Origin: Periconia sp. R9002 | Taxonomy: Eukaryota > Ascomycota > Dothideomycetes > Pleosporales > Periconiaceae | Direction: 5' to 3' | DNA length: 64,000 nucleotides | Assembly: GCA_023627715.1 (NCBI GenBank) | Contig: JAMAHW010000024.1 | Span: 372,001-436,000 of the forward strand | Shown: in pieces, positions 37,573 to 48,124 of the stretch | Position numbering within the stretch: position 1 is the first letter of the stretch | Layout of the letters: every line of letters begins with the position of its first letter | The notes under the pieces: generated by a model | What the model was told of the DNA's origin: nothing | Databases searched by the model: none | What the model saw: only the letters and a program-made list of their open reading frames with translations | Position numbers and translations under genes: made by a program

Positions 37573-37652
37573 GTCCTGGCCGAGGACGTTACCAAGTGTT
37601 TACCCCCTACCTGTGCCGATACCCAGGGTAGCAATACTCTGTGAGGATCAAT
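37573..37652 (+). repeat. Dispersed repeat, copy B
   Basis: Second copy of the element at 32531-32618, same orientation, about 5 kb away. It shares cgaggacgtt, then tgt-cgatacc, agggtagcaatactctgt and gatcaat, with substitutions that are mostly transitions and a shorter C-run. Lies in gene-poor DNA. Confidence 0.7.
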
Positions 37653-39612
37653 TCCAAATTTCTTAGCCTACTTCTCAATGATCGTCTTGTTTAGTAAGTA
37701 AAAAACCGGCCTCACATTGTTATAAAGCCCGCGACTAAGAAAATCCTCATTCAGGCGTCTCCGTAGCTCAAGACAATCTTCGCCTGTATGGGCTGAAAAA
37801 AAGGTTGATGGGTGGAGCCCCCGGAGGTTAAATCTCATTCTCAGGGTATGCCAGGCGAAATCTCACCAGAGAGAGCCCATGTGGGGGCTGAGAGTTCGGA
37901 GACTTCCTTCCGGTAGGGTAGGTAGCTGGCTGGGATTAAACACCCTTTTTTTGCCGAAGCTTTTTTTTTTCTTTCTTTCCTTCTTGTGTTTGGGGTTTGG
38001 TTTTTGGTCGGGGATGATACTTATCATAGGCTAGGTGGAGATAATGCGGCAAGTCTAAAGCGTGTGTAAGCAGCATAAGAGCACTAAAGTTCTGATAGTT
38101 CTATGAGAAGCGCGCGCCATAGGTGAGCGACGCAGGAAATATCGGTGATTAATCATGGGCACTTGTGCTTAAAACGGGTACCAGATATAATCCAATCTTG
38201 CACTACGTGGGCGCAAATACCAACCTGAGGAGATTAGGCTTGTTACATTGCACATGCATGCTTAGGTAGTAGTAGCACATGTCTGTGTTTGGAACGCCCT
38301 CTCTTTTGGGTTCTATGTTGATATTTTGTGCCACGCCCTCGAAACTCCCTCCAATTTGATGGTTTTGCGACGCCGCAGTGCCCGCCTTGAAGCAGGGCGT
38401 TATCACATCATCTTTGTTGGTGATTGCGCGCAGTAGTTCGAACGCCGTGGCTCAAGGCCGAACCTGCAAGTTGGGAAGATGGCTTGTGCTATTTTTGTTC
38501 GAAGAAGTTTTCTTTTTTCTCTCCCTTTGTTTTCTTTTCAAGATCAGCGGTGACACAGAAGATCGAATGCGCGGGATTCTAGGGGCTTTCAGTTTTCTTT
38601 TGGTGTTGGTAAATTCTTGGCAAGGGTCTGTATGATTTCCCGCATGGATTATATAGCCGTGATAGCCCATTCGCCGTATTCGGTTGTCACTGAAGAAAGC
38701 CAGCTAGTTGCATTAGCTATCTAGCCTATCACCACACCATTTCACATTCGCTCTATGCCGGTTCCTCGCCGGCCTCGTAACCTTTTATTACCCACTCAGC
38801 ACATGACATGCCCATCCCATTGCCCCCTCTCGTCTCGCGTGCTCCTTCGCGCGTTGCTTCTGCCCCAACCTTCATGGTTCCATCTTACTGCAGAAGTCTT
38901 GGTCTGAAGTTCCGGGTAGGACGGTGGCGCCTGAAACAACGACATGGCGGAGCTGACGGCGCACCTAAATATGTACCTTGTATCTCACTTGTAGCGCTTT
39001 CTTACATCGAGGCGATCGGTCTTGACCCGAACTGTGCCCTTTGCTGTTTACCTTGTCCAACCATTTCCGAAACCGGGTAGCCGCATACTGTGGCAGTCTC
39101 TAGAAGTGCCAGGCTTGATGATAAGGACAAATGAGGATGAGGAATTCAAGGGAGTTTTCAGCTGCTTTCGTATAGCGCGAGGAATGCGATTTAACCCGCC
39201 CAACTCATGATGTATTGGGGGCGTAAAAGCTCCTTTACAGTACTACACTACTTTACATTTGTGACGTTAATAGGACGTTCAAGCGCTTCCCGTACGTGAT
39301 TAGTGGACAAAGATACAGGGTTGCATACAGTGGATCCGCGTGGGAAACCCCACTGCTTTGTTGTGTAGACGTTCTCCAGCCATGATCTAATCATGACAAG
39401 AATAGTTTGATGTGGTTCATTCACTAAACTAGGCAAGGGATGTCGGTATTATTCCGTAGTATGCAAACGATAACCTATAAAGGTCCTTGGCGTGCTAGCA
39501 GCTGAAAACGAAGACATAATTTTACGGCCTTTTGAGGCGTAAGTTAGGCAAGGTACTCGCACAGTACCAAGAGCTGACTCGGGCTCCCTTCCTGCGGGTG
39601 GGTTGCTCAGCA

Positions 39613-39618
39613 TATATA
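39613..39618 (+). promoter_or_regulatory. TATA box candidate, GT8-like gene
   Basis: TATATA 113 bp upstream of the ATG at 39731. Positional inference. Confidence 0.4.
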
Positions 39619-39730
39619 CCCGCAGCCTTGCCCTCCCTCTGGGTCGTGGAACTTCTTTTTGGTCCCTTTCGTTATTCAACTTGCAGCATTTCCAAAGCCG
39701 GTTGCCCATTTAGTGGTAGTACCAGCAACC

Positions 39731-40828
39731 ATGACGGTCTTCTCCCAAAGACCGATTATCATCGCCGCCGTCGCCATTTTCCTTCTCAACTTCTTCTTTC
39801 TGTTAAGCAAAGACGGCAGTTCCTTCTGTCGCTCTGTGCCTAGTCTTCAGCATGGGAGCACAAACAACAAGTCGCCCTCCCGAATCACAGCGGCGTTAAA
39901 ATCGAACGAGGAAAAGCTCGCATACGCCATGTTCTTCTCCAGCACGGTGGATCAGACCGAAGACCTCGACAACGACAAATACTTCATCTCTGCGCGCATG
40001 TTGGTATGGCAACTCCTGCATAGCCCTCGAACTCGCACTCGCCGAAACATCGACGTAGTCATCCTCGTCACACCTTCAGTCTCCGAGTCACGGCGCCGCG
40101 TCCTAGAAGCCGATGGTGCCATCATCCAGCCCGTAGATTTCCTGCGCAAAGAATGGGGCGAGTTCCGGGAAACCCGATGGGAGGATATGCTGGCCAAACT
40201 CAGAGGGTGGGAAATGACACAATATAGCCGCGTAGCCATGCTCGATACTGATGTGGTACTGCGCGAACCGATCGACCACATATTCGAGGAAGAGGCGACG
40301 CAGTTCAGGAAGGTTTTGCCGATAGACAGCGTCAAACATAAACCACTAGAGGGAGCACCACCACTGCCCGAATCCTACGTCCTCGCCGGTGTAGGCGAGA
40401 CTTTCAGCCCCGACCACCCATTCCCGCCATTCTGGGACGGAGACAAAGTCGACGGTGGGCTTTACAAGAAGGGATATTTCAACGGAGGGTTCCTCGTTTT
40501 TTCGCCCAGCAAAACCATGTTTGAATACTTCGTATATATGATCAAACAACCCAACTCTTTCATGGCCGAACTTGCGGAGCAGAATTTGTTGAACTCGGTG
40601 CACCACTGGGACGGAGTGGCACCATGGCAGACGCTGAATAGTACGTGGAATATCATGTATCCGAACGACGACGATTTGAAGGGCGGATTGAGGACGATGC
40701 ATCAAAAATGGTTCGAGGATCCCAAAGCGATCGAGAAGAAGAATGGCGAGATGGTGAAGGAGGAATTGAGGAGAGCGAGGTGGGAGATGCAAGGGTGGTA
40801 CGACGCGTTGAAGGATTCTTCAAGGTGA
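39731..40828 (+). CDS. GT8-type (glycogenin-like) glycosyltransferase, type II membrane protein
   Basis: Predicted Golgi or ER-lumen glycosyltransferase transferring sugar from a nucleotide sugar. Single exon, 366 residues. A signal anchor covers about residues 9-26 (IIIAAVAIFLLNFFFLL). The catalytic domain starts with AYAMFFSSTVD and carries the metal-binding DxD in AMLDTDVVL near residue 175, followed by FNGGFLVFSPS, the usual second GT8 block. The C-terminal HxxGxxKPW motif of glycogenins is not obvious. An in-frame ATG at 39659 would add 24 residues and spoil the anchor, so 39731 is preferred. Acceptor unknown. Confidence 0.87.
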   Translation: MTVFSQRPIIIAAVAIFLLNFFFLLSKDGSSFCRSVPSLQHGSTNNKSPSRITAALKSNEEKLAYAMFFSSTVDQTEDLDNDKYFISARMLVWQLLHSPRTRTRRNIDVVILVTPSVSESRRRVLEADGAIIQPVDFLRKEWGEFRETRWEDMLAKLRGWEMTQYSRVAMLDTDVVLREPIDHIFEEEATQFRKVLPIDSVKHKPLEGAPPLPESYVLAGVGETFSPDHPFPPFWDGDKVDGGLYKKGYFNGGFLVFSPSKTMFEYFVYMIKQPNSFMAELAEQNLLNSVHHWDGVAPWQTLNSTWNIMYPNDDDLKGGLRTMHQKWFEDPKAIEKKNGEMVKEELRRARWEMQGWYDALKDSSR

Positions 40829-41769
40829 TGATTAAGACCCCTTGCATTTCCTCTTCTCTTCCCTGTATTCTTTTTTTCTCTTTTTCTCTGTGCATATTCA
40901 TTAGATGGGGGTTTTTGGTTGGATACGGCGTTTACTCTGAAGAAGATACCCTTATCTCGGGACTTGGCATTTTTCGGCGCGGCCACAACGGCTTGCATAA
41001 TTCGACGACGACAGAGGACGATTGCGAATGGGGAAGGCGCGGAGTTCTTCTGGTATTGGGAGGGGCAGAGAAGCGGCGATAGCCATCACATGGCATCCTG
41101 AACCATATCGCACATTATGTACCTATATGTCCACATGTACTGATGAGTGGAAGCTGTTAACTTGGCTTGATAGCTGTGTACATTAGTTGCGGCGCACATC
41201 CTATGTTCATGCGCTGCTCAATAGGATCTCAAATAAAACCCTATATTTACATCCATTGTTCGAATAGGAGTTGTGTATGTCTGGAAGTCAACGTTGATAT
41301 GAGGTTCGATTTGACAGCGCCTTCGCTCCGCGGCCCCGTCGCAAGCAATTAGCTCTTCCAGGGTCCCGTCACACCCTGTTTCAAAGCAGCAGGCAATTCA
41401 TCCGCTAATAGCGTACCGCCAAGCGGAATATAGTATAAACAATGTAGCAAACTAGGATGTTTTCTTAATCATGTAGAAATATATGCGTTTTTATTGGAAG
41501 GGTTCGGGTCTGTCCGTCTTGGAACCACTTGCATCGAGCATGGCGGTTTTGCCATAACGGGCACGTCCCCCGCAAAAGTGCTTGATAAGTTTATATGAAA
41601 AACGGCAATTAAGGTGCAAGCATGTTTGGTCGGGTGGAAAGTGTTAGATTAGACGGGGATTTGTATTTAAGATGGAGGTTTCCAATGTTGGCGTGCATTT
41701 CTGTCGCGCGTTTCTTGCTTTCATCGACTTCGTGTAAATTGTCCAAGATTTCTAGGATAGTCAATCACC
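40829..41769. other. Intergenic, GT8-like / secreted HExxH protein
   Basis: About 0.94 kb, no gene seen. TATTTAAG at 41664-41671, about 100 bp before the next ATG, could serve as a TATA element. Confidence 0.5.
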
Positions 41770-42417
41770 ATGAAGTTCGCCGCCCTCTTCACCCTCGCGA
41801 CCTACGCGAGCACTGCCTCAGCAGCGATATCATGGAGCATTGTGCGCTCCGCCAACCCCACCGCAGACGAACTCGACGCCTACAACCGCATCAACTACGC
41901 CGTGAGACTGGCCGTCGAACGGTACTCGCGACTCAGCAGCGCCTCCAAGACCATCCGCGTCTACTACTCGCCGGGCGTGCCGACTGCAGAGGCAAACTAC
42001 AATGGCGACCTACGCTTCGGCAGTGACAGATCGTACATGACGCAACGCACGGCACTGCACGAAATCTCGCACACACTTGGTGTGGGTCAGACAGCGGCTT
42101 TTGATCGACTGTGCGCGAGTGGAAATTGGCCTACTGCTCTTCCGTTGCTGAGAAGTTGGGATGGGCAGAGCGCGAAGATTAGCTGTGGAGGGTCGCACTT
42201 CTGTATGTTTTGTTCTCGCGTAGAGTGAGATCTGGGGAAGTGATTGCTAACGTGTTCATTCTTTAGGGCCGTATGGGTTGAACTATGAGACTGAATGGTC
42301 GGAGACGAATGCTGATCGTAATGTAAGTCATAATTCCTCTATTGAAGGTTGGAAGAGACTAACGTCGTTTGTGTATAGGTTTTGTTGGTTACTGCCATGA
42401 TAAAGGACGGCATGTGA
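41770..42417 (+). CDS. Small secreted HExxH metalloprotease-like protein
   Basis: Exons 41770-42202, 42267-42322, 42379-42417; 175 residues. A signal peptide covers about residues 1-18 (AALFTLATYASTASA). The zinc-binding type motif HEISHTLGVG lies near residues 97-106. The usual third metzincin ligand position is occupied by Gln (HEISHTLGVGQ), so either another residue binds zinc or activity is lost. Two Cys (in RLCAS and KISCGG) could form a disulfide. The C-terminus ETNADRNVLLVTAMIKDGM joins across the last intron and may provide the Met-turn. Small secreted proteins of this sort recur in plant-associated ascomycetes, sometimes fused to lectin domains. Substrate unknown. Confidence 0.8.
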
Positions 42418-42714
42418 GCCAGACTTGGAAAGACTCAACCTTCTGCTATATAAATTTTCACGAATAACCTACTCTAATTGATGAATTTGAACGACACCAC
42501 CCTTCTTCATATACAATGTCAGTGACACTATGTAACAGTGGAGCCGTGTGCATGTATATCAAAAGCCCAAGTATTTATGATTTCTACCAATCATAGCCGA
42601 AACGACCTAGAGGGCAAACATGGGCAAGACTGGTGGAAATTTGGGTTATTCTTCGCGAACTATTGACTCAAATCATTCGCGGTGAGGACTAATATAAAAG
42701 TAAGTCCGTGTATA

Positions 42715-42784
42715 CATACATCAATGTATGTACATTACGGGGTTTGGCTAGAATTAAAACAGCGTGTTAACCGCACTTTCTACT
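42715..42784 (+). repeat. Left terminal inverted repeat
   Basis: Left arm of the element; begins CATACATCAATGTATGTACA. The inner limit is approximate because the match to the right arm fades. Confidence 0.5.
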
Positions 42785-43051
42785 TTAAAATACTATTAAA
42801 TAGCCTCTTAACGTACCTTCTACATACTGTCAAATAGTGTGGTAGTCGTCGTGGACGTCACCATATGGTCGGACCAGTCTGGTCACCTAGGACCACGACC
42901 GTCAGTCTCGTATAACGCCCTTAATTTCTTTTGAGTAATTTTTTATTAGTAAAGGTAGTCCGCCTTTTTTAGTTCTTACTTTTAGATCTTGTTTTTATCG
43001 AGGTAGAACCCCTCCTAATAGTTCACACCAAAAAAATAATGTGTTAGAATA

Positions 43052-43120
43052 AAGAAAGCTGTTAACGCCCTATTCTATACCCAGCTAACCCCTATAATGT
43101 ATGTATCGTATTGATGTATG
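43052..43120 (-). repeat. Right terminal inverted repeat
   Basis: Right arm, ends TATTGATGTATG. Reading its reverse complement gives the same ordered blocks as the left arm. Confidence 0.5.
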
Positions 43121-43421
43121 TTTATGCTCTAGAAGAACTTGACACTGAGTGAAACATTTGCGTGAAAGCATTTACGGGATCGTGATGTAAGAAGGACTAT
43201 TTATTGTTTACAGTACATACAAGTTACTCACAAAAAAACAGAGTTGGACGGGATAGAAAGAGAGCCGCGCGTGTACATGGAAGCACATGGTTGTCGAGAT
43301 CAACGTTTGCACGCGATGGAATGGTTACCTAATCGGATGGGTCTAGTTTCAACATCCACCTTTTCCACTCCCGTTCCTCCACAACGTCAAAAATACTAAA
43401 AAGAAATGCGATTGACGCAGC

Positions 43422-43506
43422 TGGACGGGTGGAGGATCGAACTCCAGACCTCCCGCAGGCTTCTTCTAGATGCAAAGCGGGCGCTCTACCACTGAGCTAC
43501 ACGCCC
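43422..43506 (-). tRNA. tRNA-Ala (anticodon UGC) with intron
   Basis: 85 bp on the minus strand. The 5' acceptor GGGCGTG pairs with 3' CCCGTCC, including the G3:U70 wobble that identifies alanine tRNAs. The A box region TAGCTCAGTGG and B box GTTCGATCC are intact, the anticodon stem is CCCGC/GCGGG, and the loop reads TTTGCA with anticodon TGC. About 13 extra nucleotides after position 37 form a canonical tRNA intron. U6 faces C67, a mismatch in the acceptor stem. The discriminator base is A at 43422; CCA is not encoded. Confidence 0.95.
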
Positions 43507-43791
43507 TTAAAGGACTTGAGATGAAATTTTTTTGAGATAGTGAAATAATGTATCTGTCAAAAAACGAACGTTGAAGGTCATGCCTCACAAAAAGACATCC
43601 TCGTTTCACGATGCATAAAATTGGGAACGACATCTGGAGCTATCGATATTAGACTGATGGATTGGTAGTGGGGGCCCAGTTGAGTTGAAAGGCGGACTAA
43701 CAATTATCCGAAAACCATCCATGGTGATGGACCACCACTTCTCTCCGCATTTCTCCAACGTCACCAACCATTCCAAAACACAAACCCAACG

Positions 43792-44625
43792 ATGTGGTCT
43801 TCCCTTTCCACCATAGCCTCCCTGGCCTCCGTAGCCTCAGCGGCGCGCTTCATGCTCCATGTCCCCGCCACACCCTTCGTAAACCCATCCACCCTTCCCT
43901 CCTCAACCCACGCTACCCTCCAATCCTCTGGCCCACCCCAAGACGCCTACATTACCCGCTCGAACTCCTTCAACTTCAACAACATATCTGCCGGGAGCTA
44001 CCTTGCTACCGTACATTGCCGGGACTTTGCCTTTGAGCCGCTGCGCATCGATGTTACGTTAGAAGAAGCGGTGGAAGGGAGCGGAGAGAAGAAGGAAGTC
44101 ATAAGGGCGTGGCAGACTTTTGTTGGGAACGAGTGGGAAAATAAGGGCGAGGAAAGGGGGCACGGTGGGAATGGGTTGGTGATTGAGGTCAGGCCTGTGG
44201 GCGCAAAGGCGTTTTATCAGGAACGGGCGGGTTGTGAGTATCCTCTTTTACGACAAGGAAAGGAATTGGTGAGACTAACGTTTACACAGTCTCGCCGTTG
44301 TCGTTTTTGAAGAATCCCATGATTCTTATGGCACTTGTGTCGATGGGATTGATTTTTGGTATGCCGTATATCATGGATAACAGTATGTTCATTATCCCCA
44401 TAGTCTGTATGTTTTCCGGGATGAGGCCGAGCTAACAATGTGCGAACAGTGGACCCTGAAATGAAAGCAGAGTTTGAGGAGATGCAGAAGAAAGGCGTCA
44501 CAGGCGGCTCTAGTACGGAAACCGCGAAGCAGATTCAAAATTTCGATCTCGCTGGCTGGATGGCTGGACAAACGGATACGTCGAGTCGCGGCCACAGCCC
44601 CGCGCCGCAGTCTAAGAAGAAATGA
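43792..44625 (+). CDS. EMC7: ER membrane protein complex subunit 7 (EMC7/Sop4)
   Basis: Subunit of the EMC, which inserts tail-anchored and multispanning proteins into the ER membrane. Exons 43792-44233, 44290-44382, 44450-44625; 236 residues. A signal peptide covers about residues 1-18. The lumenal beta-sandwich (about 20-140) contains SFNFNNISAGSYLATVHCRDFAFEPLRIDV-type strands (positions near 43970-44055). A single membrane span near 158-175 (ILMALVSMGLIFGMPYIM) is followed by MDPEMKAEFEEMQ, the conserved cytosolic start in this family, and a polar tail ending KKK, a possible ER-retrieval signal. Confidence 0.93.
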
Positions 44626-44930
44626 TGATATAAAATGGTTATGTGGTTTCTCAAATAGCGGGGCAGTAAACTCAGGCAGGTTCTCGTGCTGAGAATTAGT
44701 TTGGTGAAGAGTATACATCGTTCAATGACTAAAAAATTGCGAGGATCTTGAGTTTATTAATAGGAAACACCTCGTCGTCCGAATGCATCGAATATCAATC
44801 GAGACAAAATCAACATTCTGAAAGTTCAAGATCATTCCCTCTAATCATCAACCTAGTGTCATTGACCAAATATATTCCTCTATCACTTTGACTAGTCCGC
44901 CATGGGCCTTACCATCATCAACTACGCTCG
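44626..44930. other. Convergent 3' UTR region
   Basis: 305 bp between the EMC7 and hydroxy-acid oxidase stop codons; A/T-rich, nothing else seen. Confidence 0.5.
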
Positions 44931-46494
44931 CTATAGCCGTGCCAAAGGCCCATCAGCCCTCACTATCCCCAGCTTCGCTTTCGTAATATCCTTCACCGAA
45001 TTACACCCCGTCAGCTGCATACACCTCCTGAATTCGTCGTAAAGAATATCCAGCGCTTTCGTAACGCCCGCCTCACCATCATACTATACACCCCATCACA
45101 TTAGCAAATCACGTTCACAGCTTTGTACACAAAGGTGCATGTACAGAGAAAAAAGAAGGATACTCACCGCCAACCCCCAAATAGCAGGCCTTCCTACCCA
45201 ACAACACTCCGCGCCTAAGGCTAATGCTTTGAAAATATCAGCGCCAGATCGAATCCCTCCGTCGATGTGGACGCGAATTTTCCCTTCGGCAGCCTCGACG
45301 CACTCCATCAATACATCGATCGTAGCAGGCGTTTCGTCAAGCTGTCTGCCTCCATGATTACTGACGACCACCCCGTCACCTAGGTGGTGCATGCAGAGTC
45401 AGTAAAGTTCAAGATACGGTTATCTGACCATTCATCATGGTTTCAGGGGCTTTCGGGACAAACAAGAAGAAGAAAAAACGAAACTCACAACCGAACTCCC
45501 TCGCAAGCACCACATCCTCCGCCGTCAACACGCCCTTGATCCAAATCTCCATCGTCTTCGTCACACTCCTTAGAAACCTGACCTCCTCCGCCCAAGAATG
45601 CCGATCCGAATTCAGCCCCACGAAATTCCCATCGTGCGTCTGCGCGCGGATCTGCGCCGAGGAGAGGTGGAACATGGGCATCGACAGCCCGGCCGGCGTG
45701 CGGAAGTCATTGCGGTGCTCGTTGTACCGCACACCCAGCACGGGACTATCCGCGGTCAGGAAAATGGCGGTACAGCCTGCTTTTTCGGCGCGCTGGATCA
45801 TGCGGGTTTGTAGGGCGCGGTCCTTGAGCGTGTAGAGTTGCATGACGTGTGCTATCGGAGCTTTCTTTTCCGATGCTTTTGTCGATGACACTGATGCTGC
45901 GGCATCGACAATCTCTTCGACACTGTAGTTCGCAAACGACGATACGCCCATGTGCACATTGCGCTTTGCGCATGCGCGGCTCGTGGCTAACTCGCCAGTC
46001 GGGTGTGCTATGGCTTGCAGGCCTGCCGGCGCGATGCATAGCGGGAAATCAATCTTGCGGCCGAAGACGGTCGTTGATGGATCGCACGTCGAGACGTCGC
46101 GGAGCACGCGTGGTCGCAGGCGGTATTTGGAGTATGCAGTTGTGTTTTCGTGGACCGTGATTTGGGATGTTGAGCCCGAGTTGTAGAATTCTGGGAGGGA
46201 GGAAAGGTGTTGGTAGAGGGTTTTCCAAAGGTGGGAATTTGCGTGTGTTGAGTGTGAGGTGGTTATGTACATACCTCGAGCGGCGTCTGGTAACTTTACT
46301 GAGCCGGCAGCTTTCACTATTAAAAACAAAGTCAGTTTGTTATTGAGATCAGTATATAAGCCATTTAAGACCTATCTCAGAAACTAAGCTATCCAGAGGG
46401 AAAAGACTCCAAAATCAGGAATATACTCACAGTCTGAGATACTAAGTATCATCTCCCCTTTCTCAGCTTTCACAGGAACAGGTAATCCGGCCAT
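44931..46494 (-). CDS. FMN-dependent alpha-hydroxy-acid oxidase/dehydrogenase
   Basis: Oxidises an L-2-hydroxy acid (lactate or glycolate type) to a 2-oxo acid using FMN. Exons (minus): 46494-46431, 46316-46275, 46190-45489, 45379-45168, 45083-44931; 390 residues, the size of glycolate and lactate oxidases rather than of heme-fused cytochrome b2. Landmarks: [10 protein letters not shown] (substrate-binding Tyr region), [11 protein letters not shown] (FMN), MQLYTLKDR (Tyr), and SNHGGRQLD with the catalytic His and Arg, rebuilt across the 45380-45488 intron; then [19 protein letters not shown] and GRPAIWGLA for the FMN phosphate. No peroxisomal SKL-type end (it ends ARL, a weak PTS1-like tripeptide). 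Convergent with EMC7 and divergent from the RidA gene. Confidence 0.93.
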
Positions 46495-47367
46495 ATCTAT
46501 ATCGCGTACGTATATAGTCAAGAAAAAAAAGACAATTCAATCCACTGTCCCTATATTCCAAAAATCAAACCTCAACGAAAACATCTCAAAGATATAAACA
46601 AACCCAACAAATCCCTGCAATCCCCCCTTTCCTCACCGATCCCAAACCCGCGCCCGCATGTCAAAACTTCCCCTCATTTGCAAACCCCATCCTTTATCCG
46701 AACAACTCACTCTGCCTTATCTTGTTCCTTAGCTACCACGTGTAAAAGCTCCAACTTATCAACGGGAGGGCGTGCGCGCGCCACGCCCTATTGTCACATC
46801 CATCCACACACATGTATGTATGTATATAGTAATCCCCCCATCCTTCGAACCCCCCTACCAAGATCATTTGCTTAGAAATAGGTAGCACGCCTTGTCTCTA
46901 GTTTCGCTGTGCATCATACCTACAGTATGTGTAGCTCGCTAGTCTAGACTAGACTAGGCAGACTACCGGATTTAGCCGCAAGTTACCGTTTCGTTTAGTG
47001 AACAAGCGGTTTTTGCACCGAGTTGGGCGGGGAGAGGAAGATGCTTTGTTTGGGTATAGCTCGGGTGAAGAGGCTATATACGTTGTAGGTTTTCCGGCGG
47101 AAAAAGACGTTGTGTCTCTTTTTCGTGTAGCGGTTTGTAATTAGCATCGATCGATATAGTCAACTTGACTTGACTACCTACAGAACACAGCTAGATCCCC
47201 CTCCCTCCTCCTAGGCAAAATAGCATACATACATACATACATATACGACGAACCCCCCACCCTCTCCTCAACCATTTCAATCTTACCTTTTTTCCCTTCT
47301 CATACTACATAAGCAATTCACCACAGACATACAGGCACCACCAACCAACCGACCAAAAAAAAAAATA
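46495..47367. promoter_or_regulatory. Divergent intergenic region, oxidase / RidA
   Basis: 0.87 kb between divergent starts, with C-runs, a catacatac run (about 47226-47242) and a short duplicated ctagtctagactagac tract near 46939-46956. A shared promoter is possible; no known operator recognised. Confidence 0.45.
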
Positions 47368-48124
47368 ATGACCGAGCCCAAACCCACCGACCGAACCCCC
47401 ATCCTCGCCAAAGACGCACCCCAACCCCCGCCCTTCCTCTCCCAAGCCATCCGCCAAGGCGACTTCGTCTTCTGCTCCGGCCAAATCGGGGTCGATCCTA
47501 CGACGGGGAGTATCGTGGAGGGGGGTGTTCAGGAGAGAGCTGTATGTTTTTTTCTTCCATCGTGTTTTTGCTCGCATTAAATAAGCGTGGAGGATAATAT
47601 CATTATATCTTCCACACATAACGCGCGTGGGACTTTCTCCCTTCCCCCTCCTCCATGGAAAGAAAAAGGAGAGAAAGAGAATACATACACACGAAACAAA
47701 AAGAACCCCCAAAACTAACACGAAAACCACGTGAGCAAAATAGGCACAAATCCTCAAAAACCTCTCCGCCGTGCTCAAAGAAGCCGGATCCGGCCTCGAG
47801 TTTGTCAACAAGGCGAATATCTACTTGGTCGAACCGGATGATTTTCCTAAGGTGAACGAGACGTATGTCTCCTTCTTCCAAGATCCGAAACCCGTAAGTG
47901 AAATTCTTCTTTATCATCTTGTTTGGGAGGAGGTTCGGGGTGGTGGTCGTAGGATGATGAGATGGGGGAAAGGGGGAGATGTTAGTTGATTTGATGATTG
48001 CTGACTTTGAATGATGGATGATGATTAGGCTCGCACGTGTGTTTTTGTAAAGGCGTTACCTCTGAATACGGATGTGGAAATCGAGGTGGTTGCTGGGCTT
48101 GACCCTGCGAGGGCGAAGCTTTGA
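47368..48124 (+). CDS. RidA/YER057c family reactive-imine deaminase
   Basis: Hydrolyses enamine/imine intermediates (such as 2-aminoacrylate) to 2-oxo acids, a damage-control step. Exons 47368-47541, 47744-47893, 48029-48124; 139 residues, near the usual about 130. The family core is present: QGDFVFCSGQIGVDPTTG, NLSAVLKEAG, NKANIYLVEPDDFPKVNETY, and the active-site Arg in ARTCVFVKALP with the final EIEVVA strand. The N-terminus is about ten residues longer than bacterial forms but lacks a clear mitochondrial presequence, so it is probably cytosolic. The first intron (202 bp) is long for this window. Confidence 0.93.

Larger units (their letters stand above)
36628..39730. other. 3.1-kb gene-poor stretch
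   Basis: No supportable gene. Contains a GAA-rich microsatellite (36962-36990), copy B of the dispersed repeat (37573-37652), an inverted repeat AGCCCCC/GGGGGCT around 37817-37889, several homopolymer runs, and only short frames with no family likeness. It may carry decayed mobile DNA. Confidence 0.6.
42715..43120. mobile_element. Degenerate MITE-like element with terminal inverted repeats
   Basis: About 406 bp. The left end CATACATCAAT...ACATTA..GGGGTT.GCT matches the reverse complement of the right end CATACATCAAT...ACATTA..GGGGTTAGCT. Imperfect complementarity continues inward for about 70 bp on both sides through a GTTAAC block and a CTTTCT block. There is no transposase frame inside. 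Flanks are TA-rich, so a TA target duplication is possible but not provable. Many differences between arms look like C-to-T changes, as RIP would leave. Non-autonomous DNA transposon relic is the best reading. Confidence 0.6.
42418..43421. other. AT-rich intergenic block containing a MITE-like element
   Basis: 1 kb without coding capacity between the HExxH gene and the tRNA. Holds the inverted-repeat element at 42715-43120; the rest is A/T-rich sequence. Confidence 0.6.

Noticed and set aside
37800..37910. Possible TPP-riboswitch-like words (gggtatgccaggcgaaatc and ggctgagag)
   Set aside because: The blocks occur in the wrong order for a TPP aptamer and no thiamine gene follows.
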